A DNA stretch of 64,000 nt from Streptomyces finlayi. GTDB lineage: Bacteria; Actinomycetota; Actinomycetes; Streptomycetales; Streptomycetaceae. Shown one piece after another: positions 36,675 through 47,561 of this stretch. Location: assembly GCF_014216315.1 (NCBI RefSeq), contig NZ_CP045702.1, positions 3,100,001 to 3,164,000 of the forward strand. The letters are read 5' to 3'. Made by a program: the position numbers and the translations under genes. The notes below the pieces were generated by a model. It was not told the origin of the DNA, did not search any database, and worked only from the letters and a program-made list of their open reading frames with translations. Every line of letters starts with the position of its first letter. Position 1 is the stretch's first letter.

Positions 36675-38070
36675 CGTCAGCCTCCTTTCCGTCACTCGGA
36701 TTCTCGTCACTGTGAGTATCCGGCCCGCCACTGACAACGAGCTCGCGCTCACGACGCGACCTGCGCCGCGGCACCGGCGGCAGGGTCTGTCCGGGCAGTG
36801 GCGGCACCGGGAACCCTCCCGCCATCGGGTCGAACGCCGGCTCAGGTCCGGCCGCCGCGTCCGCCTCCTTGGCCTTGCGGTCGCGGAAGATGTCGGCGAC
36901 GAAGGAGATCAGCAGGATCGCGATCACGGCTCCGGCGACGTACAGGACGATGCTCGAGAAGTCGTAGCCCTCGTTGCGCAGCGCGCGGACGGTGGCGACC
37001 AGCATCAGCCAGGCCACCGAGACGGGGATCAGGACCTTCCAGCCGAGCTTCATCAGCTGGTCGTACCGGACACGCGGCAGCGTGCCGCGCAGCCAGATGA
37101 AGAAGAACAGCAGCAGCTGGACCTTGAGGACGAACCAGAGCATCGGCCACCAGCCGTGGTTCGCGCCCTCCCAGAAGGTGCTGATCGGGTACGGAGCCCG
37201 CCAGCCGCCCAGGAACAGGGTCACGGAGACCGCGGAGACGGTGACCATGTTGACGTACTCGGCGAGCATGAACATCGCGAACTTGATCGACGAGTACTCG
37301 GTGTTGAAGCCGCCGACGAGGTCGCCCTCGGACTCCGGCATGTCGAACGGGGCCCGGTTGGTCTCACCGACCATCGTGACGATGTAGATGATGAAGGAGA
37401 CCGGCAGCAGGATGATGAACCAGCGGTCCTCCTGCGCCTCCACGATCTTCGAGGTCGACATCGACCCGGAGTAGAGGAAGACCGAGGCGAACGCGGCGCC
37501 CATCGCGATCTCGTAACTGATCATCTGGGCGCAGGAACGCAGACCGCCGAGCAGCGGGTACGTCGAGCCGGAGGACCAGCCCGCCAGCACGATGCCGTAG
37601 ATGCCGACCGAGGCGACCGCGAGGATGTACAGCATCGCGATCGGAAGGTCGGTGAGCTGCATCGCCGTACGGTGCCCGAAGATCGACACCTCGTTGCCCG
37701 CGGGGCCGAACGGGATCACCGCGATCGCCATGAACGCGGGGATGGCGGCGATGATCGGCGCCAGGACGTAGACGACCTTGTCCGCCCGCTTGACGATGAC
37801 GTCTTCCTTGAGCATGAGCTTCATGCCGTCGGCGAGGGACTGGAGCATGCCCCAGGGGCCGTGCCGGTTGGGTCCGATACGCAGCTGCATCCAGGCGACG
37901 ACCTTGCGCTCCCACACGATGGAGAAGAGCACGGTCAGCATCAGGAACGCGAAGCAGAAGACCGCCTTGACGACGACGAGCCACCACGGGTCGGTGCCGA
38001 ACATCGAGAGGTCCTCGGCGGCGAGCACCGCACCCTGCGGCGCCGCGGCGAGTCGGTCGAGGCCAGTCAC
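36667..38070 (-). CDS. nuoH: NADH-quinone oxidoreductase subunit H
   Basis: 467 residues, eight-helix subunit of the quinone-binding cavity: QLRIGPNRHGPWGMLQSLAD, AGWSSGSTYPLLGGLRSCAQ, ETNRAPFDMPESEGDLVGGF. A C-terminal cytoplasmic extension of roughly 60 residues (Pro- and Arg-rich, then SDENPSDGKEADGV) is additional to the E. coli form. Start overlaps nuoG by 4 bp. Confidence 0.94.
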   Translation of the reverse strand: MTGLDRLAAAPQGAVLAAEDLSMFGTDPWWLVVVKAVFCFAFLMLTVLFSIVWERKVVAWMQLRIGPNRHGPWGMLQSLADGMKLMLKEDVIVKRADKVVYVLAPIIAAIPAFMAIAVIPFGPAGNEVSIFGHRTAMQLTDLPIAMLYILAVASVGIYGIVLAGWSSGSTYPLLGGLRSCAQMISYEIAMGAAFASVFLYSGSMSTSKIVEAQEDRWFIILLPVSFIIYIVTMVGETNRAPFDMPESEGDLVGGFNTEYSSIKFAMFMLAEYVNMVTVSAVSVTLFLGGWRAPYPISTFWEGANHGWWPMLWFVLKVQLLLFFFIWLRGTLPRVRYDQLMKLGWKVLIPVSVAWLMLVATVRALRNEGYDFSSIVLYVAGAVIAILLISFVADIFRDRKAKEADAAAGPEPAFDPMAGGFPVPPLPGQTLPPVPRRRSRRERELVVSGGPDTHSDENPSDGKEADGV

Positions 38071-40567
38071 GCTCGCACCTCCGGTGAGTCTGCGGTGGCT
38101 CCGGCGGCGGGGCCGATCCGGACCAGTCCGCCGGGCTGCGCACCCGTGTCTGCGGGAACGCCCTTCCCCGCGGAGTTCAGCGGCACCCAGACCACCCGGT
38201 CCGGCATGACGGTGACCGCCAGCGGGAAGGTGACGGTGCCGTCGGGGCCGGTGACGGCCAGCAGGTCGCCGTCCTTCACGCCGGTCTCCGCCGCGGTGGT
38301 CTCCGACAGCCGGGCGACGGCCGCGTGCCGGGTCCCGGCCAGCGCTTCGTCGCCTTCCTGGAGACGGCCCAGGTCGAGCAGCATCCGGTGGCCCGCGAGG
38401 ACCGCCTCGCCGTCGCCGGGCCTGGGCAGCGGCCGGCTGACGTCACGCGGGTCGTCGGCGTGGGACCCCGCCCAGCCACCGAGCCGGTCCAGCTCGCGCC
38501 GGGCCGTCCTCAGGTCCGGCAGCGCGAGGTTCGCGTCGAGTGCGTCGGCCAGCATGTGCAGCACCCGGGTGTCACTCGGGGCGAGCGTCCGGGGCATCTG
38601 ATCCGGCTTCAGCGCCGCCTCGAACATCCGGGCCCTGCCCTCCCAGTTGAGGAAGGTGCCGGGCTTCTCGGCGACCGCCGCGACGGGGAACACCACATCG
38701 GCCCGCCGGGTGACCTCGCTGGGCCTCAGCTCCAGGGAGACCAGGAAACCGACCTGGTCCAGGGCCTCCAGCGCACGCGCCGGGTCCGGCAGGTCGACGG
38801 TCTCCACACCGGCGACGAGCAGCGCGCCCAGCTCACCGGTGGCCGCCGCCTCGACGATCTGGCCGGTGTCGCGGCCGTAACGGGAGGGGAGTTCGGCGAC
38901 GCCCCAGACGGACGCCACCTCGTCCCTGGCCCGCGGGTCGGTCGCCGGGCGTCCGCCGGGGAGCAGCGAAGGCAGCGCGCCCGCCTCCACCGCGCCCCGC
39001 TCGCCGGCCCGCCGCGGAATCCACACGAGCGTGGCGCCGGTGGCGGCGGCCGTCCTGACCACGGCGCTCAGCGCGCCCGGCACTCCGGCCAGCCGCTCAC
39101 CGACGACGATCACCGATCCGGCGCCGCGCAGCGCCTCGGCGGCGACCGCTCCGTCACCGTCGAGGCCGACGCCGCCCGCGAGCGCGTCGAGCCACTCGGT
39201 TTCGGTGCCGGGGGCGGCGGGAAGCAGCGTGCCGCCCGCCTTCGTCAGCCCGCGCGTGGCGTGCGTGGCGAGCGCGAAGGTCCGCAGGCCGTGCTTCCGG
39301 TTGGCCTTGCGGAGCCGCAGGAAGACGCCGGGCGCCTCCTCCTCCGACTCGAAACCGACGAGGAGAACGGCCGGGGCCTTCTCCAGCGACGTGTACGTGA
39401 CCCCGTTGCCGTCCAGGTCACGGCCGCGTCCGGCCACCCGGGAGGCCAGGAAGTCGGCCTCCTCGCCGCTGTGGACGCGGGCCCGGAAGTCGATGTCGTT
39501 CGTGTCGAGGGCGATCCGCGCGAACTTGCTGTAGGCGTACGCGTCCTCGACGGTCAGCCGGCCGCCGGTGAGGACGCCGGTACGGCCCCGGGCGGCGGCG
39601 AGCCCGCGGGCCGCAGTCTCCAGTGCCTCGGGCCAGCTCGACGGTTCGAGTACGCCGTCCGCGTTGCGCACGAGCGGCGTGGTGAGCCGGTCGCGCTGCT
39701 GGGCGTACCGGAACCCGAAGCGGCCCTTGTCGCAGAGCCACTCCTCGTTGACCTCGGGGTCGTTGGACGCCAGGCGCCGCATGACCTTGCCGCGCCGGTG
39801 GTCGGTGCGGGTGGCGCAGCCGCCCGCGCAGTGCTCGCACACCGAGGGCGAGGACACCAGGTCGAAGGGCCGGGAGCGGAACCGGTACGCCGCCGAGGTC
39901 AGCGCCCCGACCGGGCAGATCTGGATGGTGTTGCCGGAGAAGTAGGACTCGAAGGGGTCGCCCTGTCCCGTACCGACCTGCTGGAGCGCGCCGCGCTCGA
40001 GCAGTTCGATCATCGGGTCGCCCGCCACCTGGTTGGAGAACCGGGTGCAGCGCGCACAGAGCACGCACCGCTCACGGTCCAGCAGCACCTGGGTGGAGAT
40101 CGGGACGGGCTTCTCGAACGTCCGCTTCTTCCCGTCGAACCGGGAGTCGGCGGCGCCGTGCGACATCGCCTGGTTCTGCAGGGGGCACTCGCCGCCCTTG
40201 TCGCAGACGGGGCAGTCCAGCGGGTGGTTGATGAGCAGGAGCTCCATCACACCCTTCTGCGCCTTGTCCGCGACGGGCGAGGTGAGCTGCGACTTCACGA
40301 CCATGCCGTCGGTGCACGTGATGGTGCAGGACGCCATCGGCTTGCGCTGGCCCTCCACCTCGACGATGCACTGGCGGCAGGCACCCACGGGGTCGAGGAG
40401 CGGGTGGTCGCAGAAGCGCGGGATCTCGATGCCGAGGAGTTCGGCGGCCCGGATGACGAGGGTGCCCTTGGGCACGCTGATGTCGATGCCGTCGATGGTC
40501 AGCGTGACGAGGTCCTCGGGCGGGACCGCCGCCTCGCCGCCCCCGGAGGGCGCACTCGTGGTGACTG

Positions 40568-40571
<4 letters not shown>
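38067..40571 (-). CDS. nuoG: NADH-quinone oxidoreductase subunit G
   Basis: 834 residues. N-terminal 2Fe-2S domain (DPVGACRQCIVEVEG), His-Cys cluster region CPVCDKGGECPLQNQAMSHG, CVLCARCTRF, then a molybdopterin-oxidoreductase-like domain opening with CEHCAGGCATRTDH. The extra cluster N7-type Cys set appears present. Carries the electron-wire clusters N1b, N4 and N5. Overlaps nuoF by 4 bp. Confidence 0.95.
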
Positions 40572-41931
<1,360 letters not shown>

Positions 41932-41932
<1 letters not shown>

Positions 41933-42777
41933 CACTCCCCCTCCTCGGCGACGGGACCGGACGGGTGGTCCGGGTCGGAGGCCGAGGTCTTCTGTGGTGC
42001 GTCGTGGGAGCTGAGGTGCTCGGCGCCCTTGTGCGGTTCGTCCCGGGGGGACTCGCCCCGCGGGCCGACGACGCGCGCGTGCGGGACCTCGCCCTTGGCG
42101 AGCCTGAGCCCGATCAGCGAGGCGGGGCCCGCACCGCCGGTGGCCTCGACGGCGCCGGGGCGCTCGTCGGGGAAGCCGGCCAGGATGCGGGCCGTGTCCT
42201 TGTAGGTGCACAGCGGGGCGCCGCGGGTGGGCTCGACGGTCCGGCCCGCGATGAGGTCGTCCACGAGTCGCGTCGCGCTCTCGGGCGTCTGGTTGTCGAA
42301 GAACTCCCAGTTCACCATCACGACGGGGGCGAAGTCGCAGGCCGCGTTGCACTCGATGTGTTCGAGCGTGACCTTGCCGTCCTCGGTCGTCTCGTCGTTG
42401 CCGACGCCCAGGTGGTCCTTGAGCCGGTCGAAGATGGCGTCGCCGCCCATGACCGCGCACAGGGTGTTGGTGCAGACACCGACCTGGTAGTCGCCGCTCG
42501 GCCGGCGCCGGTACATCGTGTAGAAGGTCGCGACCGCGTTGACCTCGGCGGTGGTGAGGTCGAGCAGTTCGGCGCAGAAGGCCATGCCCGTACGGGAGAC
42601 GTACCCCTCCTCGGACTGCACGAGGTGGAGCAGCGGCAGCAGCGCGGAGCGGCTGCCGGGGTAGCGGGCGATCACCTCCTTCGCGTCCGCTTCGAGCCGG
42701 GCGCGCACCTCGGCCGGGTAGCCGGGGGCGGGGAGCTGCGGCATCCCCAGACTGACCTCTTGATTGATTCCGGTCAC
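41932..42777 (-). CDS. nuoE: NADH-quinone oxidoreductase subunit E (2Fe-2S) with long C-terminal tail
   Basis: 281 residues from GTG 42777, which overlaps the nuoD stop. The thioredoxin-like core carries the 2Fe-2S (N1a) Cys residues in VCTNTLCAVMGG and IECNAACDFAP. After about residue 190 there is a long polar tail (Gly, Pro, Glu, His rich) absent from E. coli NuoE. The tail looks disordered. Confidence 0.95.
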
Positions 42778-44096
42778 CGGTCGACGCCTCCCATCACGGG
42801 GTCGAGGGACGCAACGGCGACGATGACGTCGGCGACCTGGCCGCCCTCGCACATCGCCGCCATGGCCTGGAGGTTGGTGAAGGACGGGTCGCGGAAGTGG
42901 ACCCGGTAGGGGCGGGTGCCGCCGTCCGATACGACGTGCACGCCGAGTTCGCCCTTGGGCGACTCGACCGCGGTGTACGTCTGTCCGGCCGGGACCCGGA
43001 AGCCCTCGGTCACCAGCTTGAAGTGGTGGATCAGGGCCTCCATGGAGGTGCCCATGATCTTCTTGATGTGGTCGAGCGAGTTGCCGAGACCGTCCGGGCC
43101 GAGCGCGAGCTGCGCGGGCCAGGCGATCTTCTTGTCGGCGACCATGACCGGTCCCGGCTCCAGCCGGTCCAGGCACTGTTCGATGATCCGCAGCGACTGG
43201 CGCATCTCTTCCAGCCGGATGAGGAAGCGGCCGTAGGAGTCGCAGGTGTCCGCGGTGGGCACGTCGAACTCGTAGGTCTCGTAGCCGCAGTACGGGTCGC
43301 TCTTGCGCAGGTCGTGCGGGAGTCCGGCGGAGCGCAGGACGGGGCCGGTGGCACCGAGCGCCATGCAGCCGGTCAGGTCGAGATAGCCGACGTCCTGCAT
43401 ACGGGCCTTGAAGATGGGGTTGCCGGTGGCGAGCTTGTCGTACTCCGGCAGGTTCTTCTTCATGGTCTTGATGAACTCGCGCAGCTGGTCGACCGCGCCC
43501 GGGGGGAGGTCCTGGGCGAGTCCGCCGGGCCTGATGAACGCGTGGTTCATCCGAAGGCCGGTGATCAGCTCGAAGAGATCGAGAACGAGTTCACGATCGC
43601 GGAAGCCGTAGATCATGATCGTGGTGGCGCCGAGCTCCATACCGCCGGTGGCGATGCACACCAGGTGGGAGGAGATCCGGTTGAGCTCCATCAGCAGGAC
43701 GCGCAGGACGGTGGCCCGGTCGGGGATCTGGTCCTCGATGCCGAGCAGCTTCTCGACGCCGAGGCAGTACGCCGCCTCGTTGAAGAACGGCGTCAGGTAG
43801 TCCATGCGCGTGACGAAGGTGGTGCCCTGCGTCCAGTTCCGGAATTCGAGGTTCTTCTCGATGCCGGTGTGGAGGTAGCCGATGCCGCAGCGGGCCTCGG
43901 TGACGGTCTCACCGTCGATCTCCAGGATCAGCCGCAGCACGCCGTGCGTGGACGGGTGCTGGGGGCCCATGTTGACGATGATGCGCTCGTCGTCGGCCTT
44001 GAGGGCCGACTCGACGACCTCGTCCCAGTCGCCGCCGGTGACCGTATATACGGTCCCCTCGGTCGTGGCGCGGGGAGTTGCATGGGGAGTGGTCAT
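42774..44096 (-). CDS. nuoD: NADH-quinone oxidoreductase subunit D
   Basis: 440 residues, 49-kDa quinone-site subunit: MGPQHPSTHGVLRLILEIDG, RMDYLTPFFNEAAYCLGVEK, RGELGVHV-type loop as ESPKGELGVHVVSDGG, and the C-terminal DPVMGGVDR. Forms the quinone pocket with NuoB and NuoH. Abuts nuoC. Confidence 0.96.
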   Translation of the reverse strand: MTTPHATPRATTEGTVYTVTGGDWDEVVESALKADDERIIVNMGPQHPSTHGVLRLILEIDGETVTEARCGIGYLHTGIEKNLEFRNWTQGTTFVTRMDYLTPFFNEAAYCLGVEKLLGIEDQIPDRATVLRVLLMELNRISSHLVCIATGGMELGATTIMIYGFRDRELVLDLFELITGLRMNHAFIRPGGLAQDLPPGAVDQLREFIKTMKKNLPEYDKLATGNPIFKARMQDVGYLDLTGCMALGATGPVLRSAGLPHDLRKSDPYCGYETYEFDVPTADTCDSYGRFLIRLEEMRQSLRIIEQCLDRLEPGPVMVADKKIAWPAQLALGPDGLGNSLDHIKKIMGTSMEALIHHFKLVTEGFRVPAGQTYTAVESPKGELGVHVVSDGGTRPYRVHFRDPSFTNLQAMAAMCEGGQVADVIVAVASLDPVMGGVDR

Positions 44097-44812
44097 CAGG
44101 AGTACGACCTCCGCTGGTCCGGAGCCGGGATCTGGGCGCCCTTGTACTCGACGGCGATGCCGCCGAGGGGGTAGTCCTTGCGCTGCGGGAAGCCCTGCCA
44201 GTCGTCCGGCATCATGATCCGGGTCAGGGCCGGGTGCCCGTCGAAGACGAGCCCGAAGAAGTCGTACGTCTCGCGCTCGTGCCAGTCGTTGGTCGGGTAG
44301 ACCTCGACGAGGGACGGGACGTGCGGATCGCTGTCCGGGGCCGACACCTCCAGGCGGATCAGCCGGCCGTGGGTGAGCGAGCGCAGGTGGTAGACGGCGT
44401 GCAGCTCGCGGCCCACGTCCCCGAGGAAGTGGACACCGCTGACTCCCGTGCAGAGCTCGAAGCGCAGGGCCGGGTCGTCGCGCAGGGTGCGGGCGACCTG
44501 GAGCAGGTGCTCACGGGCGATGTGGAAGGTCAGCTCGCCCCGGTCGACGACGGTCTTCTCGATGGCGTGGGCGGGAAGCAGGTCCTGTTCCTCCAGGGCC
44601 CCTTCGAGCTCGTCGGCCACTTCGTCGAACCAGCCGCCGTACGGGCGGGGCGTCGGCCCCGGCAGGGTCACGGTACGGACGAGGCCGCCGTAGCCGGAGG
44701 TGTCGCCGTCGTTGTTGGCGCCGAACATCCCCTTGCGTACGCCGATGACCTCGCCGGACTCGTCGCGCGGGGCGGGCACCTGACCACTGTTGGTGTTCAG
44801 TTCGTCGCTCAT
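44096..44812 (-). CDS. nuoC: NADH-quinone oxidoreductase subunit C
   Basis: 238 residues from ATG 44812, overlapping the nuoB stop by 4 bp. The 30-kDa subunit motif WHERETYDFFGLVFDGHPAL and RILMPDDW-type block IMMPDDWQGFPQRKDYPLGG are clear. Separate from nuoD, unlike the fused E. coli NuoCD. The longer upstream frame lies inside nuoB and is rejected. Confidence 0.95.
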   Translation of the reverse strand: MSDELNTNSGQVPAPRDESGEVIGVRKGMFGANNDGDTSGYGGLVRTVTLPGPTPRPYGGWFDEVADELEGALEEQDLLPAHAIEKTVVDRGELTFHIAREHLLQVARTLRDDPALRFELCTGVSGVHFLGDVGRELHAVYHLRSLTHGRLIRLEVSAPDSDPHVPSLVEVYPTNDWHERETYDFFGLVFDGHPALTRIMMPDDWQGFPQRKDYPLGGIAVEYKGAQIPAPDQRRSYS

Positions 44813-45363
44813 CGCAGCAGCCCCTTCATCTCGATGAGGGGGAGCGCCTTCAGGGCCGCCTCCTCCGCCTCGCGGGCGGCCTCCTCCGCGTTGACCCCGA
44901 GCTTGGTGCCCTGGATCTTCTGGTGGAGCTTGAGGATGGCGTCGATCAGCATCTCGGGACGCGGCGGGCATCCCGGCAAATAGATATCAACCGGCACAAT
45001 ATGATCAACACCCTGCACAATGGCGTAGTTGTTGAACATTCCGCCCGATGATGCGCAAACTCCCATGGAGATGACCCACTTGGGGTTCGGCATCTGGTCG
45101 TAGACCTGCCGCAGGACGGGCGCCATCTTCTGGCTGACCCGTCCCGCGACGATCATCAGATCCGCCTGCCGCGGCGAGCCGCGGAAGACCTCCATGCCGA
45201 AGCGGGCCAGGTCGTAGCGCCCGGCTCCGGTCGTCATCATCTCGATGGCGCAGCAGGCGAGTCCGAAGGTGGCGGGGAAGACGGAGGACTTCCGTACCCA
45301 GCCGGCGGCCTCTTCCACCGTTGTCAGCACGAAGCCGCTTGGCAGTTTCTCTTCGAGTCCCAT
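44809..45363 (-). CDS. nuoB: NADH-quinone oxidoreductase subunit B (cluster N2)
   Basis: 184 residues from ATG 45363 (MGLEEKLPSG). The tandem Cys pair in FGLACCAIEMM with GVCASSGGMF and YLPGCPPRPE holds the terminal cluster N2 that reduces menaquinone. 16 bp after nuoA. Confidence 0.96.
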   Translation of the reverse strand: MGLEEKLPSGFVLTTVEEAAGWVRKSSVFPATFGLACCAIEMMTTGAGRYDLARFGMEVFRGSPRQADLMIVAGRVSQKMAPVLRQVYDQMPNPKWVISMGVCASSGGMFNNYAIVQGVDHIVPVDIYLPGCPPRPEMLIDAILKLHQKIQGTKLGVNAEEAAREAEEAALKALPLIEMKGLLR

Positions 45364-45379
45364 GGTGCCCCTCAGCCCC

Positions 45380-45739
45380 TCAGTCCCATTCCAGGCCGCC
45401 GCGGCGCCACACATACGCGTAGGCGACGAAGACGGTGAGCACGAAGAGCAGCATCTCGACGAGCCCGAAGATCCCGAGGGCGTCGAAGGTGACCGCCCAG
45501 GGATAGAGGAAGACGATCTCGATGTCGAAGACGATGAAAAGCATCGCCGTCAGGTAGTACTTGATCGGAAAGCGGCCGCCTCCGGCCGGAGTGGGGGTGG
45601 GTTCGATACCGCACTCGTACGCTTCGAGCTTTGCCCGGTTGTAGCGCTTGGGGCCGATAAGCGTGGCCATGACCACGGAAAAGATCGCAAACCCTGCCCC
45701 GAGGGCGCCGAGCACGAGGATGGGCGCGTAGGCATTCAC
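45380..45739 (-). CDS. nuoA: NADH-quinone oxidoreductase subunit A
   Basis: 119 residues, three transmembrane helices, conserved loop KLEAYECGIEPTPTPAGGG and FDIEIVFLYPWAV. First gene of the operon. GTG 45739 has GGAGCGAGGAG upstream. A Rex-type palindrome lies 81 bp upstream of the start, on the upstream side of any leader. Confidence 0.95.
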   Translation of the reverse strand: MNAYAPILVLGALGAGFAIFSVVMATLIGPKRYNRAKLEAYECGIEPTPTPAGGGRFPIKYYLTAMLFIVFDIEIVFLYPWAVTFDALGIFGLVEMLLFVLTVFVAYAYVWRRGGLEWD

Positions 45740-45819
45740 GCTCCTCGCTCCTTCCAGTCGTCCTTGACCGTTGGACCGCATCGGGCGACCGGCTCGCCAC
45801 CTCACCAAGATCGTGCACA

Positions 45820-45835
45820 TGTGAGGCAGTTCACA
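45820..45835. promoter_or_regulatory. Rex operator (ROP) upstream of nuoA
   Basis: TGTGAGGCAGTTCACA matches the Streptomyces Rex consensus TGTGAAC-NNN-TTCACA at 11 of 13 fixed positions, with both outer TGTGA/TCACA arms exact. Rex is the NADH/NAD+-sensing repressor and the nuo operon is a known Rex target in S. coelicolor. The site lies in the position expected for the nuoA promoter. Confidence 0.7.
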
Positions 45836-46619
45836 AGCCCGACTGCCCCGCATCCTATGCCTGCCGTCCTGTGATCTGCGACACGGGGTGCCCCACCTTC
45901 TTTGTGATCTCCACCACCTGGCGAACGATCATGAAGACGGATGAGCGGTGATCTTCGTACGCGAAGCGGTCGAGTGATCACGAGACGTGACATCTGATGC
46001 TGTTGCCGCTGGTCAAAGACGTGTCGCAGTACCAACCGAGCGGGCGCTCAGGCAAATTGGATATGGACGGCGCCGGGTGGTAGAGAGCTCGACGGCGTCC
46101 CGCGCTCACCCGGAAGGGGGGTCCGGGGGTGCGATGTGGACATGTGCATCCATTCACGAACTTCCGGACGCACGAGCGACGCACATCCGGATGCCTCGCG
46201 CGGCGACGCGCGAGCCGTCCGGCCGGCCCTCGACCCACCCCCCGATCCGGACCCGGCCCGCGTGCGCCTGACCGCACGTCAGGCCGGCGGACCCTCTCCA
46301 GCCGCCCCGCCCCTCGCCGCCCCTCACGGCTGCCCCTCACGGCTGCCCCTCACGGCCGACTCACGCTGTGACCTGCATCACCTCACGTGAGCTCCAACTA
46401 AAGCGGGCTTGGCCATCGGTGTGAACGGATGCTAGGCGACGGGCAATTCGGGCGTATTGCTGAAAGTCGGTGATCACGGCATGGATGAGCCATGCCCGTT
46501 TTGCCCGTTACGGCGTCAATAAAGGTCCCCACGAAGCGGATTCACAGGTTCCGGACGTAACTGTGTCGCAACACACCTTTCTTGAAGGGACCCCGGATGC
46601 CCTGATAGCGCTAGTTCTC
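45836..46619. other. 784-bp noncoding region between nuoA and the NlpC/P60 gene
   Basis: No convincing gene. It contains three head-to-tail copies of a 13-mer, CCCCTCACGGCTG (46320-46332, 46333-46345, partial 46346-46356), and a hairpin GGCATGG/CCATGCC (46478-46496). A short ATG-CCC-TGA mini-frame (46597-46605) precedes the peptidase start. The hairpin and mini-frame lie in the presumed leader of the peptidase mRNA. I looked for the conserved blocks of the ydaO (cyclic-di-AMP) riboswitch often found before such genes and did not find them. Confidence 0.5.
46320..46356 (+). repeat. 13-bp tandem repeat, 3 copies
   Basis: CCCCTCACGGCTG occurs twice in full and once as CCCCTCACGGC. It lies about 260-300 bp before the NlpC/P60 gene. 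No function can be read from it; it may be a variable-number repeat. Confidence 0.8.
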
Positions 46620-47468
46620 ATGCCCCACACCGCTCACATACCCAGCCACCGGAAACCCCGCCAGAGTGCTTCGAAGACGGCACTGCGAGCCGGAGTTGCC
46701 GGTGGCGTCCTCAGCACCATCGCGGTCGCAGGTGCCGCCGGACCGGCTCAGGCCGAGCCGGTGACCCAGACCATCGAGATGCCCACGATCACCTCCGGGC
46801 TCTCCCCCGCCGTCGCGGCTTCCGCCGAGGCCACGCAGCAGGTCGCCTTCGACCTGGAGACGCAGGCCAACGAGGACGCGGCAGCGAAGACCGCCGCCAA
46901 GAAGGCCAAGACGGCCAAGGCGGAGGCCGTGCGCGAGGCCGAGGCCAAGAAGAAGGCCGAGGCCGCCGCCAAGGCGAGGGCCCAGGCCGCCGAAGAGGCC
47001 GCCGAACGCGCCTCCCGGACCGCCGAGCGCACGACGCTCAGCGCCTCCACGGGCTCGTCCGCCGAGTCCTCCGCATCCTCCTCCACTCCCTCGTACTCCT
47101 CGTCGAGCGCCACGGGCTCCGCCGCGTCCATCGTGGCCTTCGCCAAGGCACAGGTCGGCGACGCGTACGTGATGGGTGGCACCGGCCCCAATTCGTGGGA
47201 CTGCTCCGGACTCATGCAGGCGGCGTTCCGCACGGCCGGCATCGACCTGCCGCGCGTCTCGGGGGCCCAGTCGACGGCCGGCACCTCGGTCTCGCTGAGC
47301 AACCTCCAGCCGGGCGACATCCTGTACTGGGGCAGCCAGGGCAGCGCCTACCACGTCGCGGTCTACGTGGGCGGCGGCCAGTACGTCGGGGCGCAGAACC
47401 CCAGCACCGGTGTCGTGCAGCGCTCCATGGACTACGACATGCCGACCGGCGCGGTCCGCGTTCTCTGA
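46620..47468 (+). CDS. Secreted NlpC/P60 (C40) cell-wall peptidase
   Basis: 282 residues from ATG 46620. A signal peptide (RAGVAGGVLSTIAVAGAAGP, cleavage near AQAEP) is followed by a long Ala/Lys/Glu-rich coiled-coil region, a Ser-rich linker, and the C-terminal NlpC/P60 domain. The catalytic Cys is in NSWDCSGLMQAAF and the His in AYHVAVYVGGGQYV. It should cleave peptidoglycan stem peptides. An in-frame ATG far upstream (46470) would bury the signal peptide and is rejected. Confidence 0.87.
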   Translation: MPHTAHIPSHRKPRQSASKTALRAGVAGGVLSTIAVAGAAGPAQAEPVTQTIEMPTITSGLSPAVAASAEATQQVAFDLETQANEDAAAKTAAKKAKTAKAEAVREAEAKKKAEAAAKARAQAAEEAAERASRTAERTTLSASTGSSAESSASSSTPSYSSSSATGSAASIVAFAKAQVGDAYVMGGTGPNSWDCSGLMQAAFRTAGIDLPRVSGAQSTAGTSVSLSNLQPGDILYWGSQGSAYHVAVYVGGGQYVGAQNPSTGVVQRSMDYDMPTGAVRVL

Positions 47469-47502
47469 TTCACAAGCGCTCCGGTGAGCGTCTGAACCCT
47501 GA

Positions 47503-47544
47503 CGAAGGGCTGCCACTCCCCCGCTCGGGAGCGGCAGCCCTTCG
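47503..47544. terminator. Convergent terminator NlpC/P60 gene / MFS gene
   Basis: A perfect 12-bp stem CGAAGGGCTGCC (47503-47514) / GGCAGCCCTTCG (47533-47544) with an inner CTCCC/GGGAG stem, between the two opposing stops. Confidence 0.83.
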
Positions 47545-47561
47545 CTGTGCGCCGGGTCCGG

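Noticed and set aside
46390..46619. ydaO (cyclic-di-AMP) riboswitch before the NlpC/P60 gene
   Set aside because: The conserved GGGGGAACC-like and GGGGUGAAU-like blocks could not be found.
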